From NCBI RefSeq assembly GCF_011742555.1, contig NZ_JAAQQR010000006.1, positions 124,001 to 188,000 on the forward strand: DNA of 64,000 bases, in the 5' to 3' direction. A program made the translations under genes and the position numbers. The notes under the pieces were generated by a model. The model saw only the letters and a list, made by a program, of their open reading frames with translations, had not been told where the DNA came from and did not search any database. Positions within the stretch are counted from its first letter, which is position 1. Each line of letters begins with the position of its first letter. Source of the stretch: Luteibacter jiangsuensis (GTDB taxonomy: Bacteria; Pseudomonadota; Gammaproteobacteria; Xanthomonadales; Rhodanobacteraceae). Shown piece by piece: positions 1-8,918 of this stretch.

Positions 1-1798
1 CCTTCACCTGGTCGGCCCCGACGATGAAGCGAGCGTCGTCGCCGAGCCGTTCGCGCACCGATCGCAAGAGCGCCACCGCTTCCTCCGGCGTGAAGTTGCC
101 GATGGTCGAACCCGGAAAGAAGGCGACCACGGGTCTGCCGGCGAGCGAGGGCGGCAGCTCGATCGCCTGGGTGAAATCGCCCACCACCGGCTGCACCGCC
201 AGGGACGGGTAGGCCTCGCGCAATCGTGCCGTCGCACCTTCAAGCGCATCGGGGCTGATGTCTACCGGCACATAAGCGGAGATCCATGGCGCCGCGTCCA
301 GGAGCATGCGCGTCTTGTCGCTGGCGCCGCTGCCCAGTTCGAGCAGCACGGCGCCCTGCGGTATCGCCTCGGCGAGCGCCGGTGCGATCTCGCGCAGCAG
401 CGCCGTCTCCGTGCGTGTCGGATAGTATTCGGGCGTGAGACAAATGGCTTCGAAGAGCTCCGAGCCGGTGCCGTCGTAGAAATATTTCGGCGAGAACGCC
501 TTGGGTGACGACGAGAGTCCCGCGAGGGTATCGCGCAGGAAGGTCAGCTGCTCGCGGTCCGGAGAATTCCCCGCGTCGCGCGCGAGACGCACTCCGCCGA
601 ACATCCAGCGTTGTCCGTGACGATAGAAGTTGCGGTACGACACACGCGAATGACCTGGCGGCGTCACGCTGGCACCACCGCGCAAGACCATCTGGCCGCT
701 CATGAACTTGCCGTTGTATTCGCCCACGGCATCGTCCGCCGCGCGGAAGCCGGGATACGGCGTATAGGCGCTCGACGTCCATTGCCAGGCCACGTCGTCG
801 ACCTGCTCGAGATCGTTGCGCGTGCGCATGGCGTGCTCCCATTCGGCCTCGGTAGGCAAGCGCGCCCCGGCCCAGCGCGCGAATGCCTCGGCCTCGTAGT
901 AGCTGATGTGCGTCACCGGCGCGTCCGGATCGACGGGCCGCCAGCCGCCCGGCGTCATGTGCGACCAGGCCTCGCCGTCGTGCTGCCAGTAGAGCGGCGC
1001 TTCCCAGCCTTCGGCCTGGCGCTGGGCCCAGCCATCGGACAACCAGAGATCGGGCCGACGGTATCCGCCCAGCGCCATGAAGGCCAGCCATTGGCCGTTG
1101 GTCACCAGCCGGTCGGCGATCTCGAAGGGTTCGAGCCACACCGTGTGCACAGGCCCTTCGTTGTCGAAGGCGAAGGTCTCGTCGCTCGCGCCGATGCGGA
1201 CAGGGCCGCCGCCCACTGGACGGAAGCGCCCCGAGGGGCCTGGTTCCGGAGCCTTCCAGGAAGGATCGAAAGGCGGCTTGAGCGGAGACTGCGCGAACAG
1301 GTGCTGCACGTCCATCACGAGCAGTTCCTGATGCTGTTCCTCGTGTGCGAAGCCCAGGCGCACCAGCGCCTGCAATTCCGCGGAGAGGTCGGCGGCCAGG
1401 AGGGTGCGCATGTGCCTGTCCACGTGGTGGCGATAGGCAAGCACGCGCGGCACGGCCGGACGGGTGAGCAACCCGCGCAGCGGCCTCGGGTGGCGAGGGC
1501 CGACGGCTTCGTAGTACGAGTTGAACAGATAGGCGAAGTCGGTGTCGAAAACCTGGTAACCGGGCACGTTCGGCCCGAGCAGGAAAGTCTCGAAGAACCA
1601 TGTGGTGTGGGCGAGGTGCCACTTGGCCGGACTGGCGTCGGGCATCGACTGCACGACCATGTCTTCCGGTCCGAGCGATGCCACGAGTGCCTCGGTGCGG
1701 GCACGGACCGCGTCGTAACGCTCCGCGAGGGAAAGCAGGCCGTCGCGGCCATGCATGGAGGCGCCGGGCGCCATGGATGTATCGACAAGGGCTTGCAT
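1..1798 (-). CDS. egtB-egtD: EgtB-EgtD fusion (ergothioneine biosynthesis), C-terminus outside window
   Basis: This is one uninterrupted minus-strand frame that runs off the left edge; about 599 codons are visible. The start is an ATG at 1798 preceded by an AGGGAG ribosome binding site. Residues 1-170 form the DinB-like part of EgtB, with the iron-binding HX3HXE motif at H152/H156/E158 (AHEEQHQELL) and the conserved WHLAHTTWFFETFL block near residue 60. Residues 170-407 are the FGE-sulfatase-like part, with WQWTSSAYTPYPGF, LRGGAS and GGVRLAR at its end. With no stop, a short linker leads into EgtD from about residue 418: KYFYDGTGSELFEAI, PEYYPTRTE and the SAM-binding LELGSGASDK near 487. EgtD trimethylates histidine and EgtB adds the cysteine sulfur as sulfoxide, so one polypeptide would do the first two pathway steps. 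I translated the junction (about 480-600) codon by codon and found no stop. The EgtD C-terminus lies outside the window. Confidence 0.9.
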   Translation of the reverse strand, partial: MQALVDTSMAPGASMHGRDGLLSLAERYDAVRARTEALVASLGPEDMVVQSMPDASPAKWHLAHTTWFFETFLLGPNVPGYQVFDTDFAYLFNSYYEAVGPRHPRPLRGLLTRPAVPRVLAYRHHVDRHMRTLLAADLSAELQALVRLGFAHEEQHQELLVMDVQHLFAQSPLKPPFDPSWKAPEPGPSGRFRPVGGGPVRIGASDETFAFDNEGPVHTVWLEPFEIADRLVTNGQWLAFMALGGYRRPDLWLSDGWAQRQAEGWEAPLYWQHDGEAWSHMTPGGWRPVDPDAPVTHISYYEAEAFARWAGARLPTEAEWEHAMRTRNDLEQVDDVAWQWTSSAYTPYPGFRAADDAVGEYNGKFMSGQMVLRGGASVTPPGHSRVSYRNFYRHGQRWMFGGVRLARDAGNSPDREQLTFLRDTLAGLSSSPKAFSPKYFYDGTGSELFEAICLTPEYYPTRTETALLREIAPALAEAIPQGAVLLELGSGASDKTRMLLDAAPWISAYVPVDISPDALEGATARLREAYPSLAVQPVVGDFTQAIELPPSLAGRPVVAFFPGSTIGNFTPEEAVALLRSVRERLGDDARFIVGADQVK

Positions 1799-2096
1799 GG
1801 GGGCTCCCTGGTGGAACGATCAGTCCCGGATACGCTTGGGCGCATGCGGCTGGATCGGACATCCTGCGACCCACGCAGGGCGAATCCAAGCCGACAAACG
1901 GGAACAGGTGACGTTACCGATTCGCAAAGATGTTTTCTTGCACTGCCCCATCGCTTTTGACACGCCGCACCATGATTTCCTGGGAACGGCTTAACACCTT
2001 GGGGGCCGGGCGGCCCCTAACATCCTTCCATGGCTCTAAATTTCCCGCCCACACGGCCGATATGACTAATGTGTTGCAGGTGGCGGGAGGTTCGCC

Positions 2097-3608
2097 ATGA
2101 AGTACCCAGTCGTCGCGGCGAGCATTATCGCGGCCCACGTGGCGGCGCTTGTCCTCGTGCCCGACCTGGGCATGGCCATCTCATACACGTTCTTCTTCTC
2201 CGTGACCGGCCTTGCCATGGTCGGCGTGGCAGTCGCATGGCGGCGGTCGGGTACGCCGAGGGACCGCCGGTGGTGGCTGCTGCTGGCCAGCCTTGCCCTG
2301 TGGGCGGTGGGCATGTCGCTCTCGGCGCGGCAGAACTACGTGCTGGAAAATTCCAATCCGGCGCCCGGCGACAGCATGTTCTTCTACATCCTGTACGTGC
2401 TGCCGGTGCTCGTGTCCGTCTCGTCGGCCCCTGTGGCGGCGCGCAAGAAATGGGCGATGGCCATCGACCTGGTGCTGGCGTCGCTGCTCGGCGTGCTCTT
2501 CTACATCCGCACGTTCTCCATCGTGTCCCTGGAAGGGGCCGTCGGCACGCAGGCTGCGGTCGATGTGGCCTATATGCTCGACTTCGAGAACAGTTGCCTC
2601 GCCGTGGCCGCGCTGCTGCGTTATCTCGCCACGGACCGGGCGGACGATCATTTCTATTTCCGCGGCGTCAGCGCCTTCTTCGTCACTTACGCGCTTTCCG
2701 GCTATTTCTACAATCACTACGTCGCACTGGGCGGGCATCCCGAGTTCGGCACCTCGCCATGGGACGTCCTGCTCGACGTGCCGTTCCTCGCCCTCTTCCT
2801 GGCCACCACCACGCGCATGCCGCAGCGTTACTGGCATGCCCCGGTGTATCTGGTGCGCTTCGTGCAGAGCGCCAGTCCCACGTTCCTCGCCATGAGCGTG
2901 CTCGGTTTTGGCTTGATGGTGATTCCGGGTTATCCGGTCCTCGGCATCGGCGCCGCCATCGCGGCCGTGATCGGCATCGGGCTGCGCGGCACGCTGGCCC
3001 AGGTGGATCTGGTGGAAGAAGAATTCCGCCTCGTCCGCAGCCGCGACGAGTTGCAGGGGCTGGTCTTCGTCGACAGCCTCACCGGCCTGGCCAATCGCCG
3101 CGCACTCGACGAACGCCTGCTGCACGAATGGCATCGTCCAGGCCAGCAGGCCCCGATCGCCCTGCTCATGATCGACGTGGACCACTTCAAGGAATTCAAC
3201 GACCGCTTCGGGCACCTCGCGGGCGACGAATGCCTGCGCACCATCGCTTCCGCGCTGTTGCGCCGGGGCCTGCGCGCGGGCGACTTCATCGCCCGCTTCG
3301 GCGGCGAGGAATTCGCGGTGGTGGCGCCCGGCACGAACCTGCCGGACGCCGTCGCGCTCGCCGAAGAGCTGCGCCATGAAATCCAGTCGCTGTCCATCGT
3401 GCACCCGTTCAGCCCGGTCGGCGTCGTGACCATCAGCGTCGGCGTGGCCGCCGCCAACGCGAGTTCGGAAAGCGGCCCGCTGGATCTCCTCAACGCGGCC
3501 GACCGCGCCCTCTACCGTGCGAAGCAGGCCGGGCGCAATCGCGTGGGCAGCCAGGAAGACGGGCGCATGAACACCGTGCGCCTGGACGGTTCGCGCTACA
3601 TCGGCTGA
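2097..3608 (+). CDS. membrane-bound diguanylate cyclase (GGDEF)
   Basis: The protein has 503 residues. The N-terminal 300 residues carry about eight hydrophobic segments, with no named sensor domain that I recognise. The C-terminal GGDEF domain runs from about 315 to 480. The active-site loop is GGEEF at 402-406, preceded by RAGD at 393-396. That is exactly the RxxD-N5-GGEEF spacing of an inhibitory I-site, so the enzyme should make cyclic-di-GMP from two GTP and be product-inhibited. MIDVDHFKEFND and DSLTGLANRR are typical of the active domain. The start is the ATG at 2097, with GGGAGG just upstream. The gene stands alone and diverges from the egtB-egtD gene. The input signal is unknown; the integral membrane half suggests an envelope or lipid-phase cue. 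Confidence 0.9.
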   Translation: MKYPVVAASIIAAHVAALVLVPDLGMAISYTFFFSVTGLAMVGVAVAWRRSGTPRDRRWWLLLASLALWAVGMSLSARQNYVLENSNPAPGDSMFFYILYVLPVLVSVSSAPVAARKKWAMAIDLVLASLLGVLFYIRTFSIVSLEGAVGTQAAVDVAYMLDFENSCLAVAALLRYLATDRADDHFYFRGVSAFFVTYALSGYFYNHYVALGGHPEFGTSPWDVLLDVPFLALFLATTTRMPQRYWHAPVYLVRFVQSASPTFLAMSVLGFGLMVIPGYPVLGIGAAIAAVIGIGLRGTLAQVDLVEEEFRLVRSRDELQGLVFVDSLTGLANRRALDERLLHEWHRPGQQAPIALLMIDVDHFKEFNDRFGHLAGDECLRTIASALLRRGLRAGDFIARFGGEEFAVVAPGTNLPDAVALAEELRHEIQSLSIVHPFSPVGVVTISVGVAAANASSESGPLDLLNAADRALYRAKQAGRNRVGSQEDGRMNTVRLDGSRYIG

Positions 3609-3620
3609 TCGCTGGCCACC

Positions 3621-3727
3621 GTAGGAGCGCGCCCTGCGCGCGACATGTTTTGAGGCCGTGGCTCGGAGCTGGCGCGCAAGGCTGCAAACTGGGGCGAAAA
3701 GCGGTCGCGCGCAGGGCGCGCTCCTAC
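3621..3727. repeat. perfect 24-bp inverted repeat (REP-like element)
   Basis: Arms at 3621-3644 and 3704-3727 are exact reverse complements, beginning GTAGGAGCGCGCCCTGCG. They are separated by 59 bases. The element lies between the diguanylate cyclase stop and the YigZ gene. Its GTAGGAGC outer end resembles the GTGGGAGC family found elsewhere in this window. It could fold in RNA as a transcript end, but there is no T-run. Confidence 0.85.
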
Positions 3728-3803
3728 CAGGCGAGACCGCTGCAGACACCATGACGGCGGATGCCTTAACCTCGTTGCCCCGAGAACTGCGCCACCTGGA
3801 ACC

Positions 3804-4400
3804 TTGAGCACGCCATTGGATACGCTGGCCGCACCGTGGCGGCACGAGGAAGAGATCAGGAAAAGCCGGTTCCTCGCCCAGGCCGCCCCTGTGGATTCGC
3901 CTGCCGCGGCCCTGGCATGGCTCGACGCGAACGGCGATCCGGCAGCCACGCACAACTGCTGGGCGTATCGCATCGGCGACGCCTATCGCTTCAACGACGA
4001 CGGCGAACCCGGCGGTACCGCGGGGCGGCCCATTCTCGCCGCCATCGACGGGCAAGGCTGCGACCGCGTGGCCGTACTGGTCACGCGCTGGTACGGCGGG
4101 ATCAAGCTCGGCGCGGGCGGCCTCGCCCGGGCCTACGGCGGCAGTGCCGCCGAATGCCTGCGCCTCGCGCCGCGGACGCCCATCGTGCCCGTCGGGCACC
4201 TGGCGCTGCGCTGCGAGTTCGGCGAGCTGGCCCTGCTCGACGCTCGCCTTCGCGAGATGGGAGCGACGGTGGAAAGGGAAACGTTCGAGGCGGACGGCGC
4301 GACGCTGACGGTGGCGGCACCGCTGGATGCGCTGGATTCGATCGTTTCGCGGGTGGTGGACCTCACCCGCGGCCGGGTGCGCCCCCGCCGCCTGGACTGA
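3804..4400 (+). CDS. yigZ: YigZ/IMPACT family protein
   Basis: A 198-residue protein of the YigZ/IMPACT (UPF0029) family. The N-terminal domain contains the family signature RWYGGIKLGAGGLARAYGG at about residues 94-112, plus HNCWAYRIG and NDDGEPGGTAGRPIL. The C-terminal part is the smaller ferredoxin-like domain of bacterial members. The biochemical role is not settled in the family; IMPACT relatives act in translation control. The start appears to be a TTG at 3804, because no in-frame ATG lies close upstream and the homology begins a few residues in. The ribosome binding site is weak. The gene is followed after about 80 bases by the ABC exporter on the same strand. Confidence 0.85.
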   Translation: MSTPLDTLAAPWRHEEEIRKSRFLAQAAPVDSPAAALAWLDANGDPAATHNCWAYRIGDAYRFNDDGEPGGTAGRPILAAIDGQGCDRVAVLVTRWYGGIKLGAGGLARAYGGSAAECLRLAPRTPIVPVGHLALRCEFGELALLDARLREMGATVERETFEADGATLTVAAPLDALDSIVSRVVDLTRGRVRPRRLD

Positions 4401-4485
4401 AGCCGTTTCGCAGGAATTCGCGGTTGAATACCGTACCGGGCGGCCCCATCCGTTCCCGAATTGCCTGGAAACCAACGACGTGAGC

Positions 4486-6249
4486 ATGAGCGAGCAACGC
4501 AGGGAGAAGTCGCGCAACATCGGCGCGCTGCGCAACCTCTGGCCGTTCCTGAAGCCGCACAAGGGGCTCGCCTTCGGCTGGCTCGTGTTCCTCGGCATCT
4601 CGTCCAGCGCGTCGCTGGTGCTGCCGGTCGCCGTCAGGCACATCATCGACCACGGCTTCCTCGCGTCGAGCCTCGCGACCATCAACGGCACCTTCCTCGC
4701 CCTGTTCGGCGTGGCCCTGGTGCTCGCGATTGCCACGGCCGCCCGCTATTTCTGCATCGCCCTGCTCGGCGAGCGGTCGCTCGCCTCCCTGCGCACGGCG
4801 CTCTACGAGCACGTCATCCAGCTGGATGTCGGCTTCTACGAAAGCACGCGCGTGGGGGAACTCACCTCCCGGCTGGGCACCGACACCGAAGTGGTGCAGA
4901 CCCTGGTCGGTTCGGGCATCTCCGTGGCCCTGCGCAGTGCCGTCATGCTCATCGGCGCCGCGGCGGCCATGGCCTGGACCAGCCCGCGCCTCGCTGGCCT
5001 AACGGCACTGGTGATTCCCGCCGTGATGTTGCCGATCCTCGTATTCGGCCGGCGCGTGCAGAAGCTGTCCCGGAACAGCCAGGACCGCATCGCCGACGCC
5101 GCCGCGGTCGCGAACGAAACGCTGAATGCCGCGCAGGCGGTGAAGGCCTATGCGCGCGAGCCGATCGAGAGTCGTCGCTATGCCAGCGCCATCGCGCTTG
5201 CGCTGGCCACGGCCCGCCGGCGCATCGGCATGCGCTCGCTGCTCACCGCCGCCGTCATCGTGCTGATCTTCGGCGCGATCACCCTGGTGCTGTGGGCCGG
5301 TGCGCGCGACGTCATCGCCGGCGATCTCGCTCCCGGCGTGCTCAGCCAGTTCGTGCTCTATGCCATTTTCGCTGCGGGCTCCGTGGCGGGCCTTTCCGAA
5401 GTGTGGGGCGACGTGCTGAGAGCCGCGGGCGCCATGGAACGCATCGGGGAACTGTTCGCCGAACGGGCCACGATCCGCACGCCCGATGCGCCGGAACCGC
5501 TCCCGCGGCCGGTGACCGGCGCCCTGCGCTTCGAACATGTGGAATTCCGTTACCCGTCGCGGCCCGACGTTCCCGCCCTCTCCGATTTCCACCTGGAGAT
5601 CGCGCCAGGCGAAACCGTGGCGCTGGTCGGTCCCTCCGGCGCGGGCAAGAGCACGGTGTTCAGCCTGCTTCTTCGCTTCCACGACCCCGTTTCCGGCGCC
5701 ATACGCCTGGACGGCGTCGACCTGCGCGCGCTTGCCCTTCCGGAACTGCGCGGGGCCATCGCGCTGGTGCCGCAGGAGACGGTGATCTTCGGCGGCACGG
5801 CGGCGGACAACATCCGTTTCGGCCGGGGGGACGCCAGCGACGACGAGGTGCGCGAGGCCGCGCGCCTGGCCGAAGCGGACAGCTTCATTTCCGCCCTGCC
5901 CGACGGCTACGAGGCCGCGCTGGGCGAACGCGGGGTGCGCTTGTCTGGTGGACAGAAGCAGCGCGTGGCCATCGCCAGGGCCATCCTGCGCGACGCGCCA
6001 TTGCTGCTGCTCGACGAGGCCACCTCGGCGCTGGACGCGCAATCGGAAGCCGCGATCCAGCACGCGCTCGAGCGCCTGGAGAAAGGGCGCACCACCCTCG
6101 TGATCGCCCATCGTCTTGCCACCGTGCAACGTGCCGATCGCATCGTGGTGATGGACGGCGGCCGCATCGTGGCCCAGGGCACCCACGACAGCCTGCTTGC
6201 CGAGGGCGGCTTGTACGCGGAACTGGCCCGGTTGCAGTTCGTCGCCTGA
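4486..6249 (+). CDS. ABC exporter, fused transmembrane and ATPase domains (MsbA-like)
   Basis: A 587-residue half-transporter. Residues 25-320 contain the six-helix type 1 exporter membrane domain (GLAFGWLVFLGISSSASLVL, then ILVFGRRVQKLSRNSQDR in the cytosolic loop). The ATPase follows: Walker A GPSGAGKST near 381, Q-loop VPQETVIFGG, signature LSGGQKQR near 486, Walker B LLLLDEATSALD near 505 and switch IAHR. It should act as a homodimer in the inner membrane. The set resembles MsbA/BmrA-type lipid or multidrug exporters, but the substrate cannot be read from the sequence. The frame is open further upstream. I chose ATG 4486 because the conserved region starts there; GTG at 4480 is an alternative. 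Confidence 0.88.
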   Translation: MSEQRREKSRNIGALRNLWPFLKPHKGLAFGWLVFLGISSSASLVLPVAVRHIIDHGFLASSLATINGTFLALFGVALVLAIATAARYFCIALLGERSLASLRTALYEHVIQLDVGFYESTRVGELTSRLGTDTEVVQTLVGSGISVALRSAVMLIGAAAAMAWTSPRLAGLTALVIPAVMLPILVFGRRVQKLSRNSQDRIADAAAVANETLNAAQAVKAYAREPIESRRYASAIALALATARRRIGMRSLLTAAVIVLIFGAITLVLWAGARDVIAGDLAPGVLSQFVLYAIFAAGSVAGLSEVWGDVLRAAGAMERIGELFAERATIRTPDAPEPLPRPVTGALRFEHVEFRYPSRPDVPALSDFHLEIAPGETVALVGPSGAGKSTVFSLLLRFHDPVSGAIRLDGVDLRALALPELRGAIALVPQETVIFGGTAADNIRFGRGDASDDEVREAARLAEADSFISALPDGYEAALGERGVRLSGGQKQRVAIARAILRDAPLLLLDEATSALDAQSEAAIQHALERLEKGRTTLVIAHRLATVQRADRIVVMDGGRIVAQGTHDSLLAEGGLYAELARLQFVA

Positions 6250-6300
6250 TCCCGCGTCACCTTTTCGCGGCGTTGACTAAGCGCCACCTAACGTCGCGGC

Positions 6301-7323
6301 ATGGATAGCGACCTGCTGCTGCCGCGCCCCGAAGGCTTGTATTGTCCCGCGGGCGACTTCTTCATCGACCCGATGCAGCCCGTGGCGCGCGCCGTCGTCA
6401 CGCACGCGCACGGCGATCACGCGCGATCGGGCAGCGGCCTCTATCACGTCGCCTCGGCGGGCACCCTGCTGATGCGCGAACGGCTGGGCGCGGAGTCCGT
6501 CATCCACGCGCACGACTGGAGCGAACGCTTCACCCTCGGCGACACGAGCCTGTCGTTCCACCCGTCGGGCCATATCCTCGGCGCGGCGCAGGTCCGCATA
6601 GAAGGCCGCGGCAAGGTTGTCGTCGTGTCCGGCGACTACAAGCGCGATCCCGATCCGACCTGCGCACCGTTCGAACCCGTGCCCTGCGATGTGTTCGTCA
6701 CCGAATCCACCTTCGGCCTCCCCATCTATCGCTGGCCCTCGATGCGCACGGTGGTGGCCGACATCCTGGCGTGGGTCGACGAATGCCGCGATCGCGGCGT
6801 GCCGGCGGTGCTGTTCTGCTACGCGCTGGGCAAGGCCCAGCGTCTGCTGGCGGAACTGGCCACGCGTACCGACCGCACGGTGCACCTGCATGGCGCCATG
6901 TTGCGGCTGGTGGAGGTCTACCGGAACGCGGGCGTGCACATGCTGCCGACGGTGGCGGTCAGCGAGTCTGCACGCGGCAAGGATTTCGCCGGTGAACTGA
7001 TCATGGCGCCGCCGTCCGCCGCCGGCTCGCCCTGGATGCGCCGCTTCGGAAAGGCCTCGACCGGCTTCGCCTCGGGATGGATGCAGGTACGCGGCGCGCG
7101 GCGGCGTCGCGGGTACGACCGCGGCTTTGTCGTTTCCGATCACGCCGACTGGCCGGGCCTGCTGCGCAGCGTGGACGACTGCGGCGCGAAGCGCATCTAC
7201 GTGACGCACGGCGACGGCGAAGCGCTGGTCAGGCACCTGCGCGACACCGGTCACGAGGCGTTCCCCTTGCGATCCCTCGGGGGCACCCTGCCGGAGTCAC
7301 GCAGCAGTGAGGAAGGCGACTGA
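6301..7323 (+). CDS. ligase-associated DNA exonuclease (metallo-beta-lactamase fold)
   Basis: A 340-residue metallo-beta-lactamase/beta-CASP-type nuclease. The metal-binding signature THAHGDHA puts ligands at H35, H37, D39 and H40. Further family motifs are SGHILGAAQV and the late VSDHADWPGL histidine. Proteins of this kind are encoded next to an ATP-dependent DNA ligase in many bacteria and are called ligase-associated exonucleases; they process DNA ends. Here it is the first gene of the four-gene cassette. Its stop at 7321-7323 shares a base with the ligase start (TGATG), which implies translational coupling. The ATG start follows a promoter-sized gap of about 50 bases after the ABC exporter, so the cassette may also be co-transcribed with upstream genes. 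Confidence 0.88.
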   Translation: MDSDLLLPRPEGLYCPAGDFFIDPMQPVARAVVTHAHGDHARSGSGLYHVASAGTLLMRERLGAESVIHAHDWSERFTLGDTSLSFHPSGHILGAAQVRIEGRGKVVVVSGDYKRDPDPTCAPFEPVPCDVFVTESTFGLPIYRWPSMRTVVADILAWVDECRDRGVPAVLFCYALGKAQRLLAELATRTDRTVHLHGAMLRLVEVYRNAGVHMLPTVAVSESARGKDFAGELIMAPPSAAGSPWMRRFGKASTGFASGWMQVRGARRRRGYDRGFVVSDHADWPGLLRSVDDCGAKRIYVTHGDGEALVRHLRDTGHEAFPLRSLGGTLPESRSSEEGD

Positions 7324-8918
7324 TGCGCCGCTTCGCCGCGCTCTTCGAAGCCCTGGACCGCACCTCGTCCACGTCCGCCAAGCGCGACGCGATGGCGGCG
7401 TATTTCGCGGAAGCACCGGCGGTCGACGCGGCGTGGGCGGTCTACGTCCTGGGTGGCGGCAAGCTCAAGCGCACGGCCACGTCCACAGAGCTGCGCCTGG
7501 CCCTCGCGGCGGAAACGGGTTATGCGGACTGGCTGATCGACGACAGCTACCAGCACGTCGGCGACCTGGCGGAGACGATCTCGCTCATGCTTCCGGGCAC
7601 GGAAGACGGCGGCGACAACGTGCCCCTGCACGTCTGGATGGAAGCAAGGTTGCCCTCCCTCGCCCGTCTGGAGCCGTCGGAACGCATCGAGCTTCTGCGC
7701 GAATGGTGGAGGCCCTTGCCGCGGGAGCAGGTGTTCCTGGTGAACAAGCTCCTCACCGGCTCCCTGCGCGTCGGCGTCTCGCACCGACTCGTCGTGCAGG
7801 CCCTGGCCCAGTGGGCCGATCTTCCCACGGATCTCATCGCGCATCGCCTGAGCGGCACATGGAAGCCCACGGCCGACGCCTTCCTCGCGCTCGCGGGACC
7901 GGAACGCGCGGACGAGCACGCCGGCGAACGGCCCTACCCGTTCTTTCTTGCCTCGCCGCTGGAGCAGGATATCGATGTGCTGGGAAGCGTCGGGGATTGG
8001 CTGGCCGAATGGAAATGGGACGGCATACGCGCGCAATTGATGCGCCGTGCCGACGGCGCGCTGCTCTGGTCGCGTGGCGAAGAACGGCTGGACGGCCGCT
8101 TTCCGGAGATCGAGCGAGCCGCGCTGAACTTGCCGGACGGCTGCGTGCTGGACGGCGAGATCCTCGCGTGGACGCTCGACGAAGCGCATCCGCTGCCCTT
8201 CGCCGCGCTGCAGAAGCGCATCGGCAAGCTCAAGCCCGGGGCAAAGCTGCTTGCCGACACGCCGGTGCGACTCATGACATACGACCTACTCGAACTGGAC
8301 GGCCAGGACCTGCGCGAACGTCCGCTTCGCGAGCGACGCGCCATGCTGGCCGCACTGGTGGAAGGGCATGGTCCCACGCTCGCGCTGTCGCCCGCCGTGG
8401 ACGCGTCGACATGGGAAGCATTGACCGCCGTGCGCCACGAGTCGCGCGAGCGGCGTACCGAAGGGCTGATGCTGAAGCGCCTGGAATCGCCCTACCGCGT
8501 CGGCCGCAAGCGCGGCGACTGGTGGAAGTGGAAGGTGGACCCCTACACGGTCGATGCCGTGCTGCTGTATGCGCAGCCGGGTCATGGACGCCGTTCCGGG
8601 CTCTTCACCGATTACACCTTCGGCGTTTGGGAAGGCGACACGCTCGTGCCGGTGGCCAAGGCGTATTCGGGCCTCGACGACGCCGAGATCGGCCGTCTCG
8701 ACCGCTGGATCCGCGCGCATACCATCGACCGCTTCGGACCCGTGCGCTCGGTCGAACCCACGCACGTCTTCGAACTCGCCTTCGAGGCCATTCAGGCCTC
8801 GGGCCGCCACAAGGCCGGGGTGGCAGTGCGCTTCCCGCGCATCCTGCGTTGGCGTACGGATCTGGGCATTCGCGATGCTGACAAGCTCGACGACCTCCGC
8901 CGCCTGGCGTCGGGCTGA
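7323..8918 (+). CDS. ATP-dependent DNA ligase (ligase-associated repair cassette)
   Basis: A 531-residue ATP-dependent ligase. An N-terminal DNA-binding region (about 1-200) precedes the nucleotidyltransferase domain, where motif I is KWDG with the adenylated lysine at K231. Other ligase motifs visible are LDGEILAW (motif III region), EGLMLKRLESPYRVG (motif IV/V area) and WWKWKVD (motif V). An OB-fold domain follows to about residue 525. This is additional to the NAD-dependent ligase that replicates the chromosome, so a DNA-repair role is expected. The start overlaps the exonuclease stop by one base, and its 3' end overlaps the helicase start by 44 bases. Confidence 0.9.
   Translation: MRRFAALFEALDRTSSTSAKRDAMAAYFAEAPAVDAAWAVYVLGGGKLKRTATSTELRLALAAETGYADWLIDDSYQHVGDLAETISLMLPGTEDGGDNVPLHVWMEARLPSLARLEPSERIELLREWWRPLPREQVFLVNKLLTGSLRVGVSHRLVVQALAQWADLPTDLIAHRLSGTWKPTADAFLALAGPERADEHAGERPYPFFLASPLEQDIDVLGSVGDWLAEWKWDGIRAQLMRRADGALLWSRGEERLDGRFPEIERAALNLPDGCVLDGEILAWTLDEAHPLPFAALQKRIGKLKPGAKLLADTPVRLMTYDLLELDGQDLRERPLRERRAMLAALVEGHGPTLALSPAVDASTWEALTAVRHESRERRTEGLMLKRLESPYRVGRKRGDWWKWKVDPYTVDAVLLYAQPGHGRRSGLFTDYTFGVWEGDTLVPVAKAYSGLDDAEIGRLDRWIRAHTIDRFGPVRSVEPTHVFELAFEAIQASGRHKAGVAVRFPRILRWRTDLGIRDADKLDDLRRLASG

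Noticed and set aside
240-1889. Long minus-strand frame of 549 codons over the egtB region
   Set aside because: It is Arg/Ala/Pro-rich and out of phase with the true EgtB-EgtD frame, which shows clear family motifs and starts at 1798.
1914-2138. 74-codon minus-strand frame upstream of the diguanylate cyclase
   Set aside because: No ribosome binding site of note and no similarity; it overlaps the cyclase start and the promoter region.
2181-4736. 851-codon minus-strand frame opposite the diguanylate cyclase, YigZ and the exporter
   Set aside because: High-GC antisense frame; the plus-strand genes have full domain motifs over the same DNA.
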